From NCBI GenBank assembly GCA_000828835.1, contig AP014633.1:1550001-1614000 (forward strand): a DNA stretch of 64,000 bases, read 5' to 3'. The translations under genes and the position numbers were made by a program. The first letter of the stretch is position 1. Each line of letters begins with the position of its first letter. The notes beneath the pieces were generated by a model. It did no database searches. It saw only the letters and a program-made list of their open reading frames with translations, and was not told the DNA's origin. Source of the DNA: Thioploca ingrica (lineage in GTDB: Bacteria; Pseudomonadota; Gammaproteobacteria; Beggiatoales; Beggiatoaceae). Shown here piece after piece: positions 58,294-64,000 of this stretch.

Positions 58294-58544
58294 CAAGCCA
58301 CCATTTTGAGCGTATAACGATGTGCCATCAGCTTACCGGCAAACATAAGGCAAGCGTCTATGTCTTCAGTTTGTAAAGAGGGATATTGGTACAAGATTTC
58401 TTCTCGACTTTCACCGGTACTCAAGAATTCCAAAATGGTTTGCACCGTAATTCGTAAACCGCGCACGGTGGGTTTACCATTGCAAATATCGGGATGAATG
58501 GTAATTCTGCCATTCAGATAACTGAGTGGTTGAATTTCTAACAT
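58293..58544 (-). CDS. DUF433 antitoxin of a VapBC45-type pair
   Basis: An 83-residue DUF433 protein: RITIHPDICNGKPTVRGLRITVQTILEFLSTGES and the QYPSLQTEDIDACLMFA segment are the family marks. It has a winged-helix/HTH-like fold and should bind the DUF5615 toxin and its own promoter. A MITE-like relative lies just upstream, so control may be affected. Confidence 0.85.
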   Translation of the reverse strand: MLEIQPLSYLNGRITIHPDICNGKPTVRGLRITVQTILEFLSTGESREEILYQYPSLQTEDIDACLMFAGKLMAHRYTLKMVA

Positions 58545-58562
58545 GTGGTGTGACCTCGATAA

Positions 58563-58663
58563 GCCAGTGTAAAGTGCATTAATAACACCCTGGAAATATT
58601 TAATTATAATGGTGATCCTAATTACTGTAGAATCTTTTTGGTGCGTTACGGCTAACGCGCTAC
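58563..58663. repeat. Diverged copy of the GCCAGTGTAGGG MITE-like element
   Basis: The left end GCCAGTGTAAAGTGCATTAA and inner GGAAATATTTAA parallel the element at 49934; the right part GGTGCGTTACGGCTAACGCG parallels that copy's GGTGTGTTACGGCTTAACAC. The end is degraded. It is in the 429-bp gap 58545-58973 together with the features listed next. Confidence 0.6.
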
Positions 58664-58674
58664 TATTCGTGTTT

Positions 58675-58728
58675 AAGCCGGTAGAGGATAACGTGTTTCC
58701 AAGGTTGAAGGAAAATTTGTTTTAGTCA
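58675..58728 (+). pseudogene. Relic of the efflux-accessory gene
   Basis: AAGCCGGTAGAGGATAACGT and the following bases match 55801-55855 inside the gene at 55529, with substitutions and two single-base insertions. No reading frame survives. It indicates a former duplication of the region around 55.8 kb, consistent with the shared composite repeat block that follows. Confidence 0.7.
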
Positions 58729-58734
58729 AGTCAA

Positions 58735-58861
58735 GTGGGCAAAAGCGAAGCGTTGCCCACCATTTCTTCTTCCATGATTATAGAATGGATACTATTTATT
58801 ATGTATGATAGCACGTAACACGTAGGCGGGGTTGAGGAACGAAACCCAGCTTGCTGAAAAG
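58735..58861. repeat. Composite repeat block, copy 2
   Basis: The same order as 56886-56983: GTGGGCAAAAGCGAAGCG hairpin, ATTTCTTCTT, then TATGATAGCACGTAACACGT and a GTTGAGGAACGAAACCCAGC unit ending TTGCTGAAAAG. An extra stretch of about 30 bp separates the two halves here. Confidence 0.75.
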
Positions 58862-58869
58862 CCAAGTAG

Positions 58870-58893
58870 GTCGGCAATCCATTGCCGACTTTT
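58870..58893 (+). terminator. Hairpin GTCGGCAA-TCCA-TTGCCGAC with T-run
   Basis: A perfect 8-bp stem with a 4-nt loop followed by TTTT. It could terminate transcription in the plus direction or be a dispersed repeat unit. It lies about 80 bp before the HicA-like fragment. Confidence 0.6.
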
Positions 58894-58973
58894 ACGACCA
58901 AGACTGACCGGTTTTTAAAACCGATCCGATCTGGTAGCAGACGCAGAGTTAATAATGAGAGAATATCCCCATA

Positions 58974-59096
58974 GTGAAAAAGAAAAAACTCCTGCAAAAA
59001 ATTTTGGCCGGAATGAATAATGTTCATTTTCATGACCTGCAAAAACTTGTCGAAGCCCACGGTTTCAAACTAGATCGTATAGCAAATCTAGTATAA
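58974..59096 (+). pseudogene. HicA-like toxin fragment truncated by IS630
   Basis: From GTG 58974 the frame reads VKKKKLLQKILAGMNNVHFH then DLQKLVEAHGFKLDRI before entering the IS630 left end at about 59078. This strongly resembles the N-terminus of HicA/YcfA-family mRNA-interferase toxins. The part carrying the catalytic GSHH segment is missing and is not found beyond the right end of the IS. No hicB is present. Confidence 0.65.
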
Positions 59097-60032
59097 AATG
59101 ATTACAATAAAACCAAGATATCTTTTAATAAAAATCGAGTTTAATTTAGAAAAAAACAGAGTGAAGCGGATTAGCCAAAATTATGACCTATTCAATTGAT
59201 TTTAGAAAGAAAGTATTATCCATAACAGCACCAGAAAATCTAACCTTTTTAGCGGGATCAAAACGAGTTGGTGTCGGTCAAGCGAGTGTAGTCAGATGGT
59301 CTCAAAATCTCGAACCTCCACGAACTCGAACTAAACCGACTGTAAAGATCCCTTGGGAGGCCTTGGCTCAAGATGTTGAAGAACACCCCGAGAGCTATCA
59401 GTATAAGCGTGCCGCACGGGTTGGTGTGAGCCGGCAAGGGATTGCTTAGGCTTTGAAACCATTAAAACTCTCCCGTAAAAAACCCCTTCCAACACCCCAA
59501 AGCCAACCCCGAAGCACAACCGCTCTTCCAAACTCCAATAGCCGAGTTAAAGAAAACCAATCAACCCATTGTCTATCTTGATGAAAGTGGTTTTGCTCAT
59601 GACCGGCCCCGTCGACACGGTTATTCACCCATTGGTCAAAGGTGTTTTGGTCAGCCAGATTGGGGAGCGAAAGGACGTACTAACGTCATGGGTGCCTTAT
59701 TATCCGGTTTACTACTGACCGTGACTCGGTTAACGGGCAACGTGAATTCAGAGGCTGTCTCTACTTGGATAACGCCAGAGTTATTACCTCAGTTGCCCAA
59801 AGAAGGTGTTATTGTTATGGATAATGCGAGTTTTCATAAGCGATTAGATATTCAAAAGGCTATACGTCATGCCGGTCAGGTTCTACTCTGTTTACCACCT
59901 TATTCGCCTCAATTGAACCCGATTGAACCTAAATGGGCACAAGCTAAAGCGATTCGACAACAAAAACCGGGTTCTATCTCTGACATTTTTGCTCTCGATG
60001 AAATTTAATCATTTTATACTAGTTTTGCTATA
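59078..60032 (+). mobile_element. IS630-family insertion sequence (inactive)
   Basis: Ends: TATAGCAAATCTAGTATAAA... (59078-59104) and the inverted TATAGCAAAACTAGTATAAA... (60006-60032) match over 27 bp with one mismatch, including flanking TA dinucleotides as expected for IS630 target duplication. The 955-bp element contains one broken transposase. The inverted repeats are well preserved, so a related transposase could still move it. Confidence 0.9.
59183..60008 (+). pseudogene. IS630 transposase, interrupted by a stop and a frameshift
   Basis: The N-terminal helix-turn-helix part (MTYSIDFRKKVLSITAPENL...GVSRQGIA) ends at a TAG (59447-59449) where a glutamine codon would fit. A frameshift follows near 59480-59495. 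The DDE part resumes in another frame (YLDESGFAHDRPRRHGYSPI ... VIVMDNASFHKRLD ... LNPIEPKWAQAKAIR) with all three acidic residues present and ends at 60008. At least two lesions inactivate it. Confidence 0.9.
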
Positions 60033-60609
60033 ACCATCCCCACTCTCTGGTGCGAGTAATTCATAGTCCAACGTATCCCCGTCGGCGTCGGAACCGGTTA
60101 ATTGGATGGGGTAATATGTCGGTGATTGGGAATCTAAGGTTTGAGATAAAGAAGTGGCGATCGGCGCTTGATTACCCATTGATATCTGCTTAGCAGTCTT
60201 GACACTTAAAAAGCCCGTTTCGTTTTCATGTAGCATGACTTGATAAGGTACCGTGACTCCAGGGGCCGTTTGCACATCGATGACCGGAATGTACAGATTG
60301 TTGGTGTCTGGATTATACGTGGCACCCCTGTCGTTGCTAGGTTCTGCCAAAAGGGTTTTAGTTTGCCATTGAAATGACCAACTTTCGGTATTTTCTAACT
60401 GTAAATAAACTTGGTAAACCTGACGGGGGGGTGACTTGAGTAGAGGAAGAATTAGAGGGTAACCATTCTACACAAGGTAAATAGGCTGTTTTATTGCCTA
60501 AGATATAGGTAGGGCGACAACCATCTGCTTGGATGGGGTGAGACAGGCTTAACGACAAACTCAGTACCGCAGTATGCAAAAGAGCATGTCGTTTTTGACT
60601 AGCGTTCAA
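60033..60609 (-). pseudogene. Secreted protein, frameshifted and cut by IS630
   Basis: The gene begins at ATG 60609 with a signal peptide (MNASQKRHALLHTAVLSLSL, cleavage near IQADG). A frame change at the seven-G run 60425-60431 separates SSSTQVTPP from RQVYQVYLQLENTESWSFQW. The continuation holds NLYIPVIDVQTA and a cadherin-like LTGSDADGDTLDYELLAPESGDGY and is then cut by the IS630 right end. The poly-G change could be a sequencing error. The full protein was probably a longer surface protein. Confidence 0.75.
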
Positions 60610-60885
60610 AAAAGTCCTCCTTTAATTAAGATTAAGTGACCTAAGTGATAATAATACAAGTGTGTTTATTAATTCACTATGACAATCGCTTAAATAAGAC
60701 TGCCGTTAACAGGGCCTCATTCCACAAACGGGTATAAGCCTATTGAGGGTCGTTAAATGCTTATGGATTCTCGTTGCCACGGGAATGATGTCCTCGCTGG
60801 TTTAACTTTTGCTTAACCTTCCTTATTGAGTGAATTCCTATAAATTTCTTCCGTTTTAACAATTTCTAGAACTTTTTTAATCCAT
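60610..60885. other. Intergenic region before the cyclic-di-GMP gene
   Basis: About 276 bp separating divergent genes. ATTCTCGTTGCCACGGGAAT near 60768-60787 recalls widespread proteobacterial intergenic palindromes. No ORF or clear promoter was assigned. Confidence 0.4.
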
Positions 60886-63800
60886 ATGCGTCTTTTTTTA
60901 AGTTATAAACGACAAATCAAATGGGTCAGTTTAATTATTATTTTTCTGCTCATTATGCCAGTTTTGGGTTGGACTATTTCCTCTTTGCCTTTCTTTGAAG
61001 AACTGACCTATTATCCACCGATTTATATTTTTATAAAGATTTTTACCATTGTTATGGCTATGCTCATATTTGCAGTGGGATGGAATACTTATAATAAGAA
61101 ATTACCCCGCAATATTATTATTCTTTCTACTGCTTTTCTGGGAGTAGGATTATTTGGTTTTGCGCATTTGTTATCTTATAGAGGCATAGCTGATTTTATT
61201 GCACCGGGTAATTCTGGGCCAACCATTGATTTTTGGTTAATGGCCCGACTATTTGCTGTTCTGGCTTTACTAGCCATAGCCGTATTGTCAGATAAACCAT
61301 TAATGGCTTCTCGCTTCACCCGCTATAAGTTATTAAGTGGGGTGTTGCTCATGACCGTTTTTTTGGCGGGGTTGCAGTTTTTTTATAACGATATTTTTTT
61401 ACTCTCTTTTCTTCCTAACGAAGAATTTATTCAAATTGAAGTCATCATCAACTACATCACCGTGGCTTTGGGGATTATTGCGGCAATTCTATTTTATCTG
61501 CGCATGCAGCAACCACAATCTTATGATTTAGTTAGTTTATTTGCTGCTAGTATCGTCATGGTATTGAGTAATTTTTTCTTCACGTTAACGAGCTATGATT
61601 TATTTAATCTGTTAAGTCATGTTTATCAACTGATTGCTTATCTGTTTTTATATCGGGCTATCTTTGAGAGTGCTATTCGTAAACCTTATCAACAACTGTA
61701 TAAATCCCAAAAAAAGTTAGAAAAGGCACAATCGGCATTACGTCAATCCGAATTTCGTTATCGGACTGTTTCGGAATTGACTTCCGATTATGGTTATGCT
61801 TTCCAAGTGGCAGCGGATGGGAACTTAATTCAAGAATGGGTAACTGAAGCTTTTCATCGGATTACAGGTTTTACTCCAGGGGAAATCGATAATCTTGGTG
61901 GCGTTGTTACTCTTATTCATCCAGATGATATTCCGCTCGCGCTACAACATCGAGATATTCTCCTCTCTAATCAACCCGATGTTTCTGAATTTCGGCTGAT
62001 CGCTAAAAATGGCGAAATCCGTTGGATACTCAATTATGGGCGTCCTCAATGGGATTCGCTTGCCAATCGGGTCGTGCGTATCATTGGTGCCGCACAAGAT
62101 ATTACCTCTCGTCACCGGGAGGAGGAACGTCTGGCTAAGTTAAATCAATGTTTTACTAGCTTTGGCCCGAAATTCGGTGAAAATATTAACCGGTTGGTGG
62201 CGTTGGGCGGAGAACTGATGGGCGCTCATTTCGCAGTTTATAGTCGCCTGGAACAAGGCTTACTGCATTCGTGTGGATCGTGGCAAACGCCCCCCGATTA
62301 TCACTCGAGTTGCCCACCGGCCGGACGAATTTGTGCCGCTGTGATTGGTAACGAAGGCGATAATGTAGTGGTTATTCAGCACTTGCCCAATACACCTTAT
62401 GCTCAAACTGATCCACGTGTAGAACAATATCAACTACAGACTTATATTGGTCAGGTGGTGAAATGTGAACAACAACGGCTCGGCGCACTCAGTTTATTTT
62501 ATTATCAACCGGTTGAACTAAGCCAGTCAGATAAAAAGCTGATAGGAATTATCGCGGCTGCCATTGGTGTAGAAGAGGAACGCCAGCGAGCAGACGAAGC
62601 GATTAAAGCCGAACGAGCCTTTTTACAAAACGTCATTGATGGTGTTCCTGATCCGATTATGGTCATTCAAGCAGACTATCAAATTATCCTCATGAACCGT
62701 ATTGCTCGTGAAATGGCGATGGTACCCATTTCCGCTAATTCATACGGCTCGTGTTATCAATTTACTCGTGGTTTATCAGAGGGTTGTGGTATTGCCGATC
62801 ATAGTTGTCCAATGGAAGAGGTGCGTAAATTGGGCAAGACCGTTACGATAGAACATGAATATCAAGACATTCAAGGCTATCATCGGGTGATTGAAATTTC
62901 CGCCGCTCCATTATGGGATACTGAAGGTCACTTAGCGGGTATTATCGAATCATCACGAGATATTACCGAAAGAGAACGCGTTAGGAAAAAACTTTTAGAT
63001 AATCAGTCACATCTAGATTATCTCGCTCATCACGATCCCTTGACTGATTTACCGAATCGCTTGTTATTTCATGAACGTTTACATCAAGCGATTGTCAATG
63101 CACAAGCCAATCAAACCAAAGTAGCCTTACTTTTTCTCGATTTAGATCGCTTTAAAAAGGTGAATGATACCTTGGGGCATCAAATCGGTGACTATCTCTT
63201 GAAAGTGGTTGCCCAACGATTACAAACGAGTGTGGGACAAGCGGGCACGGTGGCTCGTTCCGGCGGCGATGAATTTACTATTTTTATAGAAGGGGTCGAA
63301 GATATTTATCCTATCGCTAAAATTGCGCAGCGAATTATCGCCGAACTGGCTCACCCGTTTGAAGTCAATCATTATGAATTTTATATTGGTACCAGTATTG
63401 GAATTAGTTTCTATCCGACTGACGGCAGAGACGTTGAAACTTTACTTAAACATGCTGATAGCGCAATGTATTTAGCTAAAGCACATGGTCGAGGTAATTA
63501 TCAATTTTTTACCGCAGAATTAAACCGTAAAGCCATGCGCCATCTCATGTTAGATACCCGGTTGCGTAAAGCTTTGGAACAGGAAGAATTACAAGTATTT
63601 TATCAACCCCAAGTGAATCCCAGTAATGGTCGCATTGTTGGGATGGAAGCTTTGGTTCGCTGGCCTTATTCCCCAACTGAGTTTATTTCGCCGGCCGAAT
63701 TTATTCCCGTTGCCGAAGAAATGGGTCTCATTGTGCCTTTAGGCGAATGGGTACTCCGAACGGCCTGTATTCAAACTAAAATTTGGCAAGATGCCGGCTT

Positions 63801-64000
63801 GAACCTGCGAGTTGCAGTTAATCTTTCCGCGCAACAATTTCGCCAACAAAATTTATTAGAGAAAATCATGATGATTCTCTCTGAAACTGGACTGAGCCCA
63901 GATTATTTAGAACTGGAACTCACCGAAAGTACTTTCTTAGAAGGTGCCGAAGCAGCTATCAGTTTAATGAATAAAATCAAAAAATTAGGTATCAACTTAT
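60886..64000 (+). CDS. MASE3-PAS-GAF-PAS-GGDEF-EAL cyclic-di-GMP protein (3' partial)
   Basis: Open to the window end; 1038 codons visible from ATG 60886. Order: MASE3 membrane sensor with about seven helices (1-260; NSGPTIDFWLMARLFAVLALL is typical), PAS (about 290-405), GAF-like domain (about 415-580), PAS (about 590-700), GGDEF with the intact active site SGGDEF at about 792-797, and the start of an EAL domain with EALVRW at 921. It should make and/or break cyclic-di-GMP at the inner membrane. Residual EAL residues beyond 64000 decide whether the hydrolase half is active. Confidence 0.93.
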   Translation, partial: MRLFLSYKRQIKWVSLIIIFLLIMPVLGWTISSLPFFEELTYYPPIYIFIKIFTIVMAMLIFAVGWNTYNKKLPRNIIILSTAFLGVGLFGFAHLLSYRGIADFIAPGNSGPTIDFWLMARLFAVLALLAIAVLSDKPLMASRFTRYKLLSGVLLMTVFLAGLQFFYNDIFLLSFLPNEEFIQIEVIINYITVALGIIAAILFYLRMQQPQSYDLVSLFAASIVMVLSNFFFTLTSYDLFNLLSHVYQLIAYLFLYRAIFESAIRKPYQQLYKSQKKLEKAQSALRQSEFRYRTVSELTSDYGYAFQVAADGNLIQEWVTEAFHRITGFTPGEIDNLGGVVTLIHPDDIPLALQHRDILLSNQPDVSEFRLIAKNGEIRWILNYGRPQWDSLANRVVRIIGAAQDITSRHREEERLAKLNQCFTSFGPKFGENINRLVALGGELMGAHFAVYSRLEQGLLHSCGSWQTPPDYHSSCPPAGRICAAVIGNEGDNVVVIQHLPNTPYAQTDPRVEQYQLQTYIGQVVKCEQQRLGALSLFYYQPVELSQSDKKLIGIIAAAIGVEEERQRADEAIKAERAFLQNVIDGVPDPIMVIQADYQIILMNRIAREMAMVPISANSYGSCYQFTRGLSEGCGIADHSCPMEEVRKLGKTVTIEHEYQDIQGYHRVIEISAAPLWDTEGHLAGIIESSRDITERERVRKKLLDNQSHLDYLAHHDPLTDLPNRLLFHERLHQAIVNAQANQTKVALLFLDLDRFKKVNDTLGHQIGDYLLKVVAQRLQTSVGQAGTVARSGGDEFTIFIEGVEDIYPIAKIAQRIIAELAHPFEVNHYEFYIGTSIGISFYPTDGRDVETLLKHADSAMYLAKAHGRGNYQFFTAELNRKAMRHLMLDTRLRKALEQEELQVFYQPQVNPSNGRIVGMEALVRWPYSPTEFISPAEFIPVAEEMGLIVPLGEWVLRTACIQTKIWQDAGLNLRVAVNLSAQQFRQQNLLEKIMMILSETGLSPDYLELELTESTFLEGAEAAISLMNKIKKLGINL

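Noticed and set aside
58731-59060. 109-codon minus-strand ORF
   Set aside because: It runs through dispersed repeats and antisense to the HicA-like fragment; the translation shows no protein character.
60009-60032. C-terminal residues SKTSIK of the minus-strand frame as genuine protein
   Set aside because: They are encoded by the IS630 end, so the protein is truncated there.

Overview
The window looks like chromosomal DNA from a gammaproteobacterium of the Thiotrichales, most likely a Beggiatoa/Thioploca-type filamentous sulfur bacterium. The grounds are AT-rich sequence, gammaproteobacterial gene sets (lptF//pepA-holC, lolC-lolD, lpoA-yraN, hisA-hisF/hisE-hinT-tatABC), many sensory and cyclic-nucleotide proteins, DUF29/Uma2-type accessory genes, and heptamer-phased arrays equivalent to (TAACTGA)n, a repeat class reported from marine Beggiatoaceae. 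The genus is inferred, not shown. No rRNA, tRNA or CRISPR array was seen.

Layout. 1-4.5 kb: end of a sensor histidine kinase, moaB, an unusual [2Fe-2S]/FNR-like protein and a small ATPase-like protein. 4.6-10 kb: lptF diverging from pepA-holC. Between holC and the next small gene sits a complete IscB element with its upstream omega-RNA and end hairpins. 10-13.5 kb: two hexose-phosphate mutases separated and flanked by heptamer arrays. 13.5-17 kb: an unknown gene, lolC, lolD and a coiled-coil PD-(D/E)XK protein with 21-bp coding repeats. 17-21 kb: adenylate cyclase, mtnA and an orphan secreted protein. 21-29 kb: lpoA, yraN, an ABC ATPase, a lysozyme-like plus MORN lipoprotein pair, slt and htpX. 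29-32.4 kb: a Wza/Wzc-type exopolysaccharide pair whose Wzc kinase site looks degenerate. 32.5-42.3 kb: yajR-like MFS, ssb, rdgB, dnaQ, rppH, hisA, hisF, two SYLF proteins bracketing hisE, hinT and tatABC. 42.3-50 kb: secreted protein, Uma2 protein, rfbBAC, DUF29 protein and an unfamiliar putative metallopeptidase. 50-56 kb: a heavy-metal RND efflux cluster.

The last part, 56-60.6 kb, is a decay zone. It holds a glycosyltransferase, an IS4-like remnant abutting a truncated AAA ATPase, a DUF433/DUF5615 toxin-antitoxin pair, a duplicated fragment of the efflux-associated gene, a HicA-like fragment, a dead IS630 element with intact ends, and a frameshifted, truncated secreted protein. Several small palindromic repeat families are scattered through it. 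The window ends inside a MASE3-PAS-GAF-PAS-GGDEF-EAL protein.

The most notable system is the IscB/omega-RNA element (about 8.0-9.69 kb). All nuclease residues are present, the end hairpins are recognisable, there is no transposase, and the presumptive guide comes from the 3' flank of holC. Next are the putative HExxxH metallopeptidase at 48.3-49.8 kb, the heptamer arrays, and the IS630 copy flanked by two unrelated broken genes.
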